A stretch of DNA of 64,000 nt from Magnolia sinica (taxonomy: Eukaryota; Streptophyta; Magnoliopsida; Magnoliales; Magnoliaceae). The notes beneath the pieces were generated by a model that saw only the letters and a program-made list of their open reading frames with translations, did not search any database and was not told the origin of the DNA. Of the stretch, positions 12,480 to 23,079 are shown in pieces (within the stretch, counting starts at the first letter, position 1; each line of letters starts with the position of its first letter). The translations under genes and the position numbers were made by a program. The stretch lies in contig NC_080590.1 in the NCBI RefSeq assembly GCF_029962835.1, positions 67,729,501 through 67,793,500 of the forward strand. The letters are read 5' to 3'.

Positions 12480-13960
12480 GGGCCTACATCCAGCAAAATG
12501 GACAAATGGCGTGGATATAAAACACATACATTGCGGTGGCTTCCACCGTCCAGACCGCTAGATGGTGTGGATGCCACACGTGCATCAAGTCAAGGCCCCA
12601 CCGGCCTAGCCCCTGGACGGTGTGGGATAACATACGTTAAGGTGGGCCCGTCAAACAGACAATGTAGATAAAACACTTACCTCATGTGGGTCCCATCGTC
12701 CATGTGTGGACGGTGCTGGACAAACATATACATCATGGTGACCCCTAGGAGTACGGTGTGCATCCAGCACATACGTCACGGTGGTGTCCCACTGTCCAAA
12801 TGGACGGTGAGGATAAAACACATGGATCAGTGGGCTCCACTGTCCATTGCTGGACAGTGGACAACGTGGATAAAATACTTAACATGGGGGGTCCCACCGT
12901 TCTGTTGTTGGACGACGGATGGTGTGGATCAAAGCATATATCGTGGTGGGGTCCACGTCCCAGCTGGACGGTGGAGACCCCACACATGCAGGGTGGGTCT
13001 CACCGTCCAGTCAGGTGAACGGTGTGGATATAACACATACCTTATGATCAGACCCACAGAACTTTTGACGTCAATACGGCAGCTATATAGCTAATGTGAG
13101 ATACACCAGCCAATTTGCTTCTATTGCTGGTGGGTCCCACATGGGGCCCACCATAATATTATATTAATATATTATTATATTATATATATACATTTTTTTA
13201 ATTTTAAAAGCTCCAGCATCCAAGTGCATTAGACGAATGGCCTGGATGTAAGATACATACATTAAGGTGGGTAACACCGTCCAAGAGGCTAGATGGTGTG
13301 GATCAATCACATGCATCACGATGGTCCCATGGATGGAGAGCGTGGATGAAACAAATGGAGAGCGTGGATGCAACAAATGGATGGTGTAGGTGAAACAGAT
13401 GGACGGCGTGGGTATAAAACATATACATTTGGTGGGTCCCACTGTCCAGCATTCTAGACGGTGAATAAAACACATACATCAGGTGGTTTCCCACCATCCC
13501 TTGCTAGACGTTGTCGAGGTACCACACGTACCAGATAGGTCCCACGTCCAAGCTCTGGACGATGGGAATTAACAGATATATTAAGTGGGTCCCACGTCCA
13601 ACCTTAGATGGTGTGGATCTAGCACGTGCATAAGGTGGGTCCACACATGTGGCCCATCAGCAACTTAGGATTAAAGCTGATATTTGTGCTTTCCCTGCAT
13701 CCAGACCTGTCCACTGGACGGTGTGGATGATACATCACAGTGGGATTCCCACCGTCCACGTGGCTGGATGGTGTGGATGAAACACTTACATCAGTGGGTC
13801 CCACGTACACGTGGCCCACTTGATTCAAGTTGGAAAATGTGTTTTCCCATCATCCAGACATGCTGGACGGTGTGACGAAACATGCATTAGGTGGGTCTCA
13901 CGTACACATGGCCCACAGATCGACGGTGTGGATCTAATCCATTCATCAAGGTGGGCCGCA
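12480..13960. repeat. GGACGGTGTGGAT / GGTGGGTCCCAC array in unit copy 2
   Basis: Roughly 50-75-base modules repeat in the order TGGACGGTGTGGAT, AAACACATACATCA and GGTGGGTCCCACCGTCCA. Many modules contain the palindrome GTGGGTCCCAC. The module order resembles the ends of the MITE cores at 20131-20560 and 51180-51620. No protein-coding gene is supported; long frames on both strands follow the repeat. Confidence 0.85.
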
Positions 13961-13962
13961 AT

Positions 13963-13964
<2 letters not shown>

Positions 13965-13999
<35 letters not shown>
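13965..13999. repeat. (GA)n tract in unit copy 2
   Basis: A GA tract in the same relative position as in copies 1 and 3, followed by CTCCACCACTATGAGCCCTC. Confidence 0.95.
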
Positions 14000-14000
<1 letters not shown>

Positions 14001-14505
14001 GCAATGGAGGGCTCCACCACTATGAGCCCTCCCTTCCATACAAAACATACATCAAGTGGGTCCCAATACATGTGGGCCCACCAATCAAAATCAATAGTGG
14101 AGATCCCTTCTCCACCAAAATGCAAGGTCTAGATGACCTTTTCACAATGGGGAAAATAAACATCATAATGGGGTCCATGGAGAATGGCCCCATCATGGGA
14201 TGATCATATGAATCATGGTGGGCCATCGGCCACACCTAGGGTCTAAAGTGAGATCCATACCATCAATCGGTAGGCCCCACTTGGCCCATCATCAAAATAT
14301 AAATCTACTCCTACAAAACACCCACCGATTGCTAATCTTCTTGGTTCTATGGCTTTCTTAGCTCCTTGGCTTCAACTTAGACAGAGGATGATAAAGATTG
14401 AAGGGTTGTGATTAGAGATGAGGGGGTAGGAAGTCGGCCAACTTGGCTCTCTTTGGGAAGAGCTTGGACGTTTTCTCCCTTGGGTTGCTTGGGAAATGGA
14501 TTGAG

Positions 14506-14541
14506 AAAGAGAGAGAGAGTGAGAGAGAGAGAGAGAGAGAG
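14506..14541. repeat. Second (GA)n tract in unit copy 2
   Basis: A GA tract of about 36 bases with one interruption, about 430 bases before the right end of the unit. Copies 1 and 3 have shorter GA-rich words in the equivalent place (near 3649 and 31797). Confidence 0.9.
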
Positions 14542-14966
14542 GTGATGGGATGAAAAGGGATGGGTGAGTGATGGGTGTGAGTGACATGAAGGTTGACTTT
14601 GGGGATGGCTTGTGTAAGAGAGGGATAGGTTATGATGGGAGGTTTACTTGACAAGTATTGATTGATTGATGTGATGGATTAGGTAGAGATTCTCTCAAAA
14701 TTTGCAATGTGCGACATTTTCTTCGAGATGAACGCGGGCCCATAACTCCTAGCCTGGGTATCGCATCAATGCACAAGACGCGGTGTTGGAACCGCAGCGA
14801 CGGCACGGTCGCAATGGTACAAGTCTTGGGTCAAGTTGACTCAGATCTAAAGGATACGACTTAGGGTCACGCGTAAATACCAATTATAGATCGTGGTTTG
14901 TCAGAATTCAACAGGGAGGATCACAGGAGTCTACGGAATGGTACGGACTAGGATATGGGCCTTACA

Positions 14967-15640
14967 GGTAATGCCCCCCGTGCCAATTAGATGTTTCCCA
15001 AATACAGGGTTCTTCACCGCATCTTTATTGCCAATGTCTATCCTAGGTTTAGGAATAAGGCCAAACTTACCTATTTCATGTGTCGCATTCTTCATTCTGT
15101 CGTGTTTGGTATACCCATATTCTTCTTTCTCTTATCTGTTATATCATTATACAATTCCGTCTCCATCATGGCCATGGTTATATATATTTTTCCTATCTGA
15201 TGACTACATTAGCACTTCATTGTAATGTGATCATTCCGCTTGCTGGGGCACCGATAGCTATTCTTCCATTCAATAACTCCAACATCAACAAGAGGCACCT
15301 GGAGTATTTACCTGGCCAACGTGATGAGGAGGACGTAGAAGTTGAAGAAGAAGACACTCTACCTATAGACACTACAATGGATGATATTTTTGAGGAGTTG
15401 GAAACCGATGATGAGGCGGATCCTGATTTTCAGCTGTCTCACTTTGATGAGAAGGTGGGTGAGTTAAAAGTGTCACGGGACAATCTGAATGAAAGTCACA
15501 AATCTTCAATGAAATATATACAAAAATATTTTCATCGCATTACTAGGGGACTTCATCAGATTGACCGTCCATTCCACCTCCTTCTTCCTCTGGTTCTATC
15601 TTGTATTTGTTTTTATTTATGTTGGAATGTATAACTTTAA
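14967..15640 (+). pseudogene. Env-like gene of the outer SIRE, right part
   Basis: Similar to 28000-28503 of the inner SIRE: both have RLHHGH/RLHPGH, FNN(S/T)NINK, a run of acidic residues, MDDIFEELE/D and DPDF, then a charged helical tail with YIQKYFHR/YMRKYLRR. The acidic and helical tail may form a coiled coil. The role of SIRE env-like proteins is not established. It is broken. Confidence 0.75.
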
Positions 15641-16077
15641 CTTTCACTTTCTCTTGGATTATATGACTTATTCTTGGCTGACACTCTCTTTCTGATTTCT
15701 CTCTTTATGATACTCTCATGTTTTACTCTTATTCATATTTATGCTTCGTTTATTTATGATTCTGTCATCCTTTGTCAAGTTGTGACAGAAAGGGGGAGAG
15801 ACTTGTTATATTATGGTTATGAGTAGGTTATGAGTATGATTAAAATCATTTGCTTAGCTGCTTGTTATGGTAATGATTAAATCAAATGCAATGTGCAAGT
15901 GAGTGGATTGTACATTTTGGATACATGTATATTTCTTAATACAGGTACTCTACACAAGTCAAGTCAAAGCTCAAACTGAGGGGGAGTAGATTGAGGGGGA
16001 ATAGATGTTGTGAAAGAGTGTAAAGTGTGAAGTTTGTGTGTTTAAATTTTCTAAGTTTGTATTGTCACGAATTTGAC
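15641..16077 (+). other. SIRE 3' untranslated region (outer element)
   Basis: T-rich non-coding sequence with a first polypurine-like word AAAGGGGGAGAGA near 15788 and GAGGGGGAGTAG/GAGGGGGAATAG words near 15978-16003. Multiple polypurine-like words after the env-like gene also occur in the inner SIRE (near 28692 and 28755). Confidence 0.65.
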
Positions 16078-16089
16078 AAAGGGGGAGAT
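16078..16089 (+). other. Polypurine tract, outer SIRE
   Basis: AAAGGGGGAGAT directly precedes the LTR start and matches the tract at 28944-28955 of the inner SIRE. It primes plus-strand DNA synthesis in LTR retrotransposons. Confidence 0.85.
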
Positions 16090-18289
16090 TATAAGTGTCG
16101 TGATGTATAAAGCACCCTTAGTTGTCAATTTTCGATGAGATAAAACAATCTAGAGTGTGACTTATTCATGTGATGGAAAGTTCACCTTCAAGTGAAGCAA
16201 GATGGAAAGTTCATCTTCAAGTGAAGCAAGATGGAAAGTTCACCTTCAAGATCATCATTTGAAGTTTGAAAGTGCAAGACATGAAGATAGTACTACAAGT
16301 TTGAGATCTTCCTCTACTTCAAGTTCAAAGATCAAGCTACTATTTTAAGCTCACTTCAAGTAGAAGATCTACTGAAAGCTACTGAAGATTCAAGTAGTAT
16401 CTTCGATGTCCAATATTTCAGGTATAAGGGACCTTAGAAAGACCCTCGGCTTGGGTCCTTTCTTATGCAAATTATTCATGGGTTTTTATACTTTGGTTAG
16501 GCTTAAATTTGACTAGTCCAAGCCTAAGTTCAACTAGTCCAGGCTTTGGTTTGACTAGTCTAAGATTCAAACTCAAATTCAGAGTTTTTCTGGTAGTTAC
16601 TCGACCAGTCGAGTACCCTACTCAACCAATCGTGGACTGTCACGCCCCAAACTCGGAAAACGGGCTCACAAAATTTTCGATCGCCAAATCCGGTGCCGAC
16701 AGTCTCCGTAGTACCCCATTCTCTGCTCCCAGCGTCCAAACGCCAGATTCCAATCCTGGGATCCTACAAGGCGGATTTTCTAATGTACATTTAACTCGTA
16801 ATTAGTATAACCACAAGTTTACCCAAATCATAAAGGCAACATCATCAACACATATCCACTAATATAAATATTTGAATACAATGCTGAAAGGGAAATACAT
16901 ATGTCAAAAATCAAAGCTCTAGAAGTCCGTTGCATGCTTTAAGCTCAACGCTGCTGCGACCTAACGCCACCTGCACGCATCTATCGTGCATAAGCTTATA
17001 GAAAGCTTAGAGGGTGGTGAAAGGGTATGCGCAAGATAAGTGCCAAGTATACAATACAATGCCATAAATCATAGAATATCGAAAATACTGGTAAGTTCAT
17101 GGATCATACGATATCAGAGTAAGCGAAAACACTGACAAGTCCACAAATATAATCAACCATACCAAGGCTATACGATGCAAGAACATAAGAAGTTAAATAT
17201 TAGATGCCGATGATACAATACAATATACAAATCCTGATGAGTCCACGCATACCGGAATGTGCAATATGCAGTGTGAAAGAAATGACCAAGCTAGAGCGTG
17301 AAGTCGAGATGATAGTACGTAGTATCGCAAGCTGTGGAGTTCATCATAAGGGATTCCTATCCATACTGGCCCATACCGAGTTTGGATAGCTGAACACAAT
17401 GTGGTAAAACCCTGACCTCAGGTTAGTCACGCGCCCAATCGAAATCCTGACCATGTGAAGGTACACGTAACAAATAGTTGCGCACCATTAGCCCGAGTGG
17501 ATAGTGAATAAATGAATGAATGAGTATGCAATTCATGCTCAATAAGTCCACATATCAGTACGGTTCCTCTTTGGGGAATCACCGGGGTCTATTACACTCT
17601 AAACCAGATTGTCGCCCCATCGTGCACAACAAGGTGAGTGGAAGAGAGCTCATTATCTGCCTACTAATATCGGGTACAGCTCATCGATAGCGGACTCATT
17701 CCTCAAGCTGGTCAGACTCAGCCTAGCATTGCCCCTCCTCTTGGGCAGGTAAGGACGTACCCCTTTCAACTAGCCACGACACAGTGGGAGATGTGGCCTA
17801 ACGGTATACGGCCCTCAAGCACTTATGCATCCACTTAGTCTAGACGTTGGAGCAACCTCTAGAACCAAGAGGGTTCTGGGACTTTCACCCAGGGATATCT
17901 ATAACACCCCATATAGAACAGATTTTTGGTGTCCCATCTAGCATCTACGATATGCCTGTAGAGGCTACGGCCCTAATGTCGCTAGGGCGTACAGTAATCA
18001 CAACACACAATGCAAGATACATGAGTCATACAATCCAGTCATGCATTAATCCTGTGCATACCGTATGCTCGTGTGAGATAATCTCCGCCTATCTGGGAGT
18101 CTCATAACAACCGGTACTATGACATATGCAATGGTCAATCATATCTTATAACAAATATGCAGATGATGTGTATAGGCATGTATCATGATGCTATGCTATC
18201 ACATACTCATAATCGGTATCAATAACTGGTATCAACAATCGACCTCGATAATGTGGACATTTAACCAACATTGCCCCCAAGGAATGGCC

Positions 18290-19520
18290 CACAAAGAGCC
18301 TAACATATAGTGGACCCATGACCTCATATAAGGGCCAAATATACAACACCATGGGCCTCACTCAAGAGCTTAATACACATCACGATGGGCCTTCACATGG
18401 GCCTAACATACATAACAATGGACTCCATCGCCTGGCCCTCAAATGCATCACAATGGGCCTCATCATATAGGCCTCATATACATCACATTAGGCCTTAAAC
18501 ACGGGCTGAATACACATCACAACGGGCCTCAAATATAAGCCGCATATACATCACATTGGGCCTCAAACATGGGCCGAATGCACATCACAATGGGCCTCAA
18601 ATACAAGCCACATATGCATCTCATTGGGCCATGACAATCGAAATCGGCATCGACAATCAGAATCGGTATCGACAATCAGAATCGGTATCAACAATCAGAA
18701 TCGGCCTCGATAATCGACCTTGACAATCGGAATTGGAATCGACTTCAACAATCGGCCTCGACAATCGGAATTGGAATCGGCCTCAACAATCGACCTCGAT
18801 AATCGGAATTAGAATCGGCGAAAACAATTGGCCTCGACAATCGGAATCGACAATCGAAATTGGCCTCAACAATCAAAATTGGAATAGGAATTGGCCTCAA
18901 CAACCGGCCTCGACAATCAGAATCGGTATCGACAATCGGAATCAGCTTTGATAATCAGAATCGACCTCGACAATCGGCCTAAGGGAAGGTCACAATAAGG
19001 ACATTTAACCATCATTGCCCATTAATGTGGACATTTAACCAACATTGCTCCCAAGGAGTAGCCCACACAGGGCTAAACATATAGTGGGCTCGTGGCCTCA
19101 CATAAGGGCCATATATACACATCAAGTGGGCCGCATCACATGGGCCTCTCACACATCACATCGAGCCTCGCCATCTGGGCCCCTATACATCACACTGGGC
19201 CTCACTCCTGAGCCACATATATAACTCAATGGGCTGCACATATGGGCCAAAAATACATTACAATGAGCCCTACCAAATGGGCCAGAAATACATCACAATG
19301 GGCCTTGCCCATGGGCCTCATATTCAAATAGGTGTGCCTCATCATATAGGCCGGGTATACGTCATATTGGGCCTCGAACATGTGCCATATATACATCACA
19401 TTGGGCCGCACATATGGGCCTCATATACAACGAGTGGGCCACACCATTGGGCCTCATATACATCGAGTGGACCACATCCACGGGCCACACTAATGGGTCT
19501 CATCATAGGGCCAAATACAA
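18290..19520. repeat. TGGGCC array in unit copy 3
   Basis: Degenerate modules of about 30-45 bases built on CATCACAATGGGCCTCA and ACATGGGCC. It is interrupted by the minisatellite at 18635-18985. Open frames here are repeat by-products. Confidence 0.85.
18635..18985. repeat. Minisatellite of TCGACAATCGGAAT-type units
   Basis: About 350 bases consist of variants of CGACAATCGGAATCGGTAT and CGGCCTCGACAATCGG with a basic period near 12-24 bases. It is absent from copies 1 and 2 at the equivalent place, so it probably expanded after copy 3 inserted or in its source. Confidence 0.9.
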
Positions 19521-19539
19521 TCATAATGGATAGCATGGA

Positions 19540-20080
19540 AATAAAATGCATACATCTGGTGGGTCACACGTCCCGGGGATGGATGACATGGAATGAAACA
19601 CATCCATCAAGGTAGGCTCCATGATCTGGACGGTCTAGATGACCCAGATACACATGGTGGGGCCCACATCCAGCAATGGATGATGTGGATATACATACAT
19701 CATGGTGCACGCCACACAGCACACTGTCCAGATGGGTGGTGTGAATTAAAATGCATGCAATCAAGGTGGGTCCGCAGTACCGCCCACACATTGTACAACA
19801 CCATCCAAGCATTGTGGATGGTGTGGATGAAATAAATACCACATGGTGCCTTCCATAGCACCACCCAAAGATGGTCCAGTAAATCAGCACTGTCCAAGCA
19901 TTGGACGGTGCAGATAAGGCACATACAACAAGGTGGATCTCACCGTCTAGGTGAATGGACGGTGAGATAAAACATATACATCAGGTATGCCCCACAACTG
20001 CTGGCAGTGTGGGTGCAACACATATACATGTGGGGTCCACAGCTGCTGGCAGCGTGGACAAGACATACATCACGGTGGAA
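19540..20080. repeat. GGTGTGGAT / GGTGGGTCC array in unit copy 3
   Basis: The same 50-75-base module family as 12480-13960 in copy 2: TGGACGGTGTGGAT, CATACATCA, GGTGGGTCC. It continues at 20612-20770 and, beyond the inner SIRE, at 31180-31440. Confidence 0.75.
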
Positions 20081-20083
20081 ACA

Positions 20084-20608
20084 GATTGGCTACTCCCCCT
20101 ACCACCAACTAATGGCTGGTGGTCGGTGCTCTGTGGGCCCCACCATGGTGTATGTGTTTCATCAATGTCGTCCATCTATTTTTCTAGATCATTTTATGGT
20201 AGTACACAAAAAATGAGGTATATCCCAGTCTCAAGTGGACCATATTATAGGAAACAGTGTTGAATGAACGTTAACCATTAAAAACTTTTTGGGGCCCATA
20301 AAAGTATTGGATCAAACTGATCTTTGTTTCTTCCCTTCATCTGGGTCTTTATGACCTAATCAACAGATTGGATGTCAAATAAACAGTACAGTGGGCCGTA
20401 GTAGGATTTAAATGATGGATATCCAATCACTATGGTTTTCCTGTGGTGTGATCCACCTGAGATTTATATCCCTCTCATTTTTGGAATAAAGCCCTAAAAT
20501 CATCTTTAAAAATGGATGAACGGAATGTGTGAAATACATACATCATGGTGGGCCCCACAGATCACCGACCACCAGCCACGAGGCTGGTGTAAGGGGGATT
20601 AGCCAATC
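20084..20608. mobile_element. MITE with long terminal inverted repeats
   Basis: The left arm from 20084 (GATTGGCTACTCCCCCTACC) and the reverse complement of the right arm ending at 20608 (GATTGGCTAATCCCCCTTAC) match for about 65 bases, including CTGGTGGTCGGTG and the following GTGGGCCCCACC. Length is 525 bases with no transposase. No clear target duplication is visible, so the superfamily is open (Mutator-like or hAT-like are possible). Its core is shared with the element at 51025-51758. Confidence 0.75.
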
Positions 20609-20952
20609 CATTCCCCATCACGGTGGACACCACCTCTAGGCGGTGTGGATCCAGAACATGAACATCGAGGTGGGGTCCACGCACGTGGCCCATCACGTTA
20701 GAGGGATGGACGGTTAGATGAAACACATCGCATGTGGGGTCCACCTCAACAAGTGACGTCAAGACAACAGCTATATGGCTATTGTGTTGGTGGGCCAGCC
20801 ACCTGCTACCGCTAGAGGGTAGAACCCAACCATCCAACTGTTGTCCACCAAAATGGATGAATAAAGGCAAACGGTCAGCCGTCCAACTTCAAAGACTGAT
20901 ATCAAGTAATCAAAAACGTCTGATCAGCATCATCTCCAAACTCTGGTGGGTC

Positions 20953-23011
20953 TGTAAGTGCTATAGTTTATATCCCTATTTGTTGTCAAATTTGTAGTGC
21001 CAAAATCACTATTATACTCTGTTATATATAACTTGCATAAGTGAAGTTCTCTCAAGGATCAACATACATGTACAAGCTAAGCTCACATCAAGCAAAGCTC
21101 TCAAGTACAAGACTCAAGATCTTGAATGAAAGAACTGATCACAAGACAAGACTCTTGAATGCAAGAACTGCTCACAAGACTCAAGCTGAAAAGAAAAAGA
21201 AAGTACAAGGCAAGACTTAAGCTGAACTCAAGACTCAAGCTGAAACTCAAGCCACTTTCATGATTGAGCTACTTCAAGGTTTAGTCTACATCAAGACTTC
21301 AAGGCTCATTCTTCATGGTCTCTTGTTTCAATGTCCATACTTCATGATTGAGGTTTGTTTGACCATAGGATGACCTTAGAAGTAGGTCATTTCGGATACA
21401 TAAACCGAATGTTATTTTACATGTGATTGATCTGTTCTTCGACTAGTCTTAGGTCTGCTTCGACTAGTCCTAGACTTGCTTCGACCAGTCTAAGAAAATC
21501 CTCGACCAGTCGTGAGTTTGTTACAAATTACGGATAAAATCTGTTAGCCTTCGACTAGTCCAGAAATCTGTTCGACCAGTCGTAGGAGCAGTGTCGACTG
21601 ATCTTCGACCAATCGTAGAATCTACGACTCGAAGTCGGCCGAACTTTGCGGGACCTACGACCGATCGAAGGAGACCTACGACCGATCGTAGGTGACCTAC
21701 GACCGATCGTAGGAGGGCTACGACCGATCGTAGAAGGTCAAAGCATATCCCGCCGGATTTTTCAAATATATTTTTAGAGCTTCGACTAGTCGTAGAGCAC
21801 TCTAGACGATCGAAGACACGATCTTTTCACTTATAAATAGAGCACGAATCTCGAAGAAATCATCGATTTAATTATAGTATTCAAGCCAATCTTCGTCGAA
21901 CTTGAGAGATAATTTTGTGCTCCATCTAAGCTAAGTGTGCTTATTTAATATCTTCTTTCCTTAGCTTTATTTTAATTGATTTTGTTTCTTATATTCCAAT
22001 CCGATTTGAAAAGAGGAATTGTTATTCCCTTTCTTTGGAATCAAAATCAATTAAGGCAAGCCCTATTTGGTTTAATTTAAAATCTATTAGAATTAGAACC
22101 ATTGTAATCGAGTCTTGGACATTGAACTTGGACATTCAATCATCTACTTTGATTTGGTTCTACCGGTACAACGAAGAAGATATTCGTATTTTACATATTG
22201 TAAATTCCTTTCTATTATTTTGGTTTCTTTCAAGATTTGCGGAAAAATCTTGTTATATTGGTTATCCGAGGAAAGCCAGGAAAACTCGAAGTGGGGGTTT
22301 TTAATTGTGTAAGCCCACATACAAAGACACAATTGTAAGGGTTTTGGGTGAACCTGGGAAAACCTATCTTTAGTGAACGCTAATATCCCTGTGTGAGGAT
22401 ATTAGGAGTGGAGTAGCTTTTTGTGTGGCTGTTGTATAACAGTTGGTGAACACACAGGCAAACCACTATAAATCCCTTGAGTTGTGGTTGATTGATTTAT
22501 TCTTTTAATTATTTTTATTCTTTTTGTGGGATGTATGTATGGTGGTGAATGTTGTAATTATTTCAAGCTTTGTGAGAATGTTGTAATAGCTTAGAATTTA
22601 CTTTCTGCTATTCCTTTATAAGCTTGTTTTTCAATTTCATTTTGAAAGTTGTTCCAGCAAGGTTGCCCTGCCATTTTTATGGTGTATGGCTGTCCCTAGA
22701 ACAATACATCTTTAATTACAAGTTATTTCAATTCAGTTCATATTTGTTTTTGTATTCCTCTTCGATTTGAGACTTGATACAAAGACCTTTCTAGAAATAA
22801 GGTTGTCCTACCATAAACTCTGTTTTTGGTGTAAGGTTGTCCTTAGAATAACGTTTGTATCAACCTCTCAAGATCTGAATTTTGAGGTTGTTTTTCTTTC
22901 TTGCATTGTTATTTAATTTGGCTATCATTTTCTTTATTATTCCATTGTTATAAGTTTTTATTTGGCATTGTCCTATTCACCCCCTCTAGGACATATAGCT
23001 TGGCCTTTTCA
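20953..23011 (+). repeat. 5' LTR of inner SIRE
   Basis: Length 2,059 bases. The U3 part has palindromic words of the CTACGACCGATCGTAG and TTCGACTAGTCGTAG types (21430-21810), then a likely promoter: CTTATAAATAGAGCACG at 21831-21847 holds a TATA-like word. A C tract sits near the 3' end (22979-22984). Confidence 0.95.
21831..21842 (+). promoter_or_regulatory. LTR TATA box (probable)
   Basis: TTATAAATAGAG follows the palindromic array and precedes the likely R region. The same word occurs in the right LTR (about 29825), in the outer SIRE LTR (about 32421, CTATAAATAGAGG) and in the solo LTR at 58708, so it is conserved in position across SIRE LTRs. Confidence 0.65.
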
Positions 23012-23013
23012 AG

Positions 23014-23025
23014 TGGTATCGAGCC
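23014..23025 (+). other. Primer binding site, tRNA-Met type
   Basis: TGGTATCGAGCC, two bases after the LTR end, resembles the plant copia primer site TGGTATCAGAGC, complementary to initiator tRNA-Met. Confidence 0.8.
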
Positions 23026-23079
23026 TAATAGCTCCTTTTAATTCTTGGATTTAATTCTGAGCTAACGATTTAAGCTATT

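Larger units (their letters stand above)
9348..14966 (-). mobile_element. Large non-coding LTR-like unit, copy 2 (complete, 5.6 kb)
   Basis: The unit starts TGTCACGCCCC and ends GGGCCTTACA. The flanks AGTAA (9343-9347) and GGTAA (14967-14971) form a 5-base target duplication with one mismatch. The insertion splits the env-like gene of the outer SIRE. Length is 5,619 bases, with no gag or pol. Order: conserved 1.6-kb left part, GGGCC arrays (about 11130-12460), a second array with GGTGTGGAT/CATACATCA/GGTGGGTCCCAC words (about 12480-13960), GA tracts, and a conserved right end. TG...CA termini and the 5-base TSD fit a solo LTR; the length would be extreme. The alternative is a large non-autonomous retrotransposon derivative. 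Confidence 0.75.

Noticed and set aside
11964-13094. Long overlapping open frames (up to 163 codons) in unit copy 2
   Set aside because: They follow a tandem array with few stop words. Frames exist on both strands and translate to repeated words such as MGL and HGG.
21650-21740. Short palindromic repeats with regular spacing that look like a CRISPR array
   Set aside because: They are LTR U3 repeats in a plant retrotransposon. Spacers are not unique and no cas genes exist.
23014-23025. tRNA-like sequence
   Set aside because: It is only the 12-base primer site complementary to a tRNA end. No tRNA gene folds here or at 52443.
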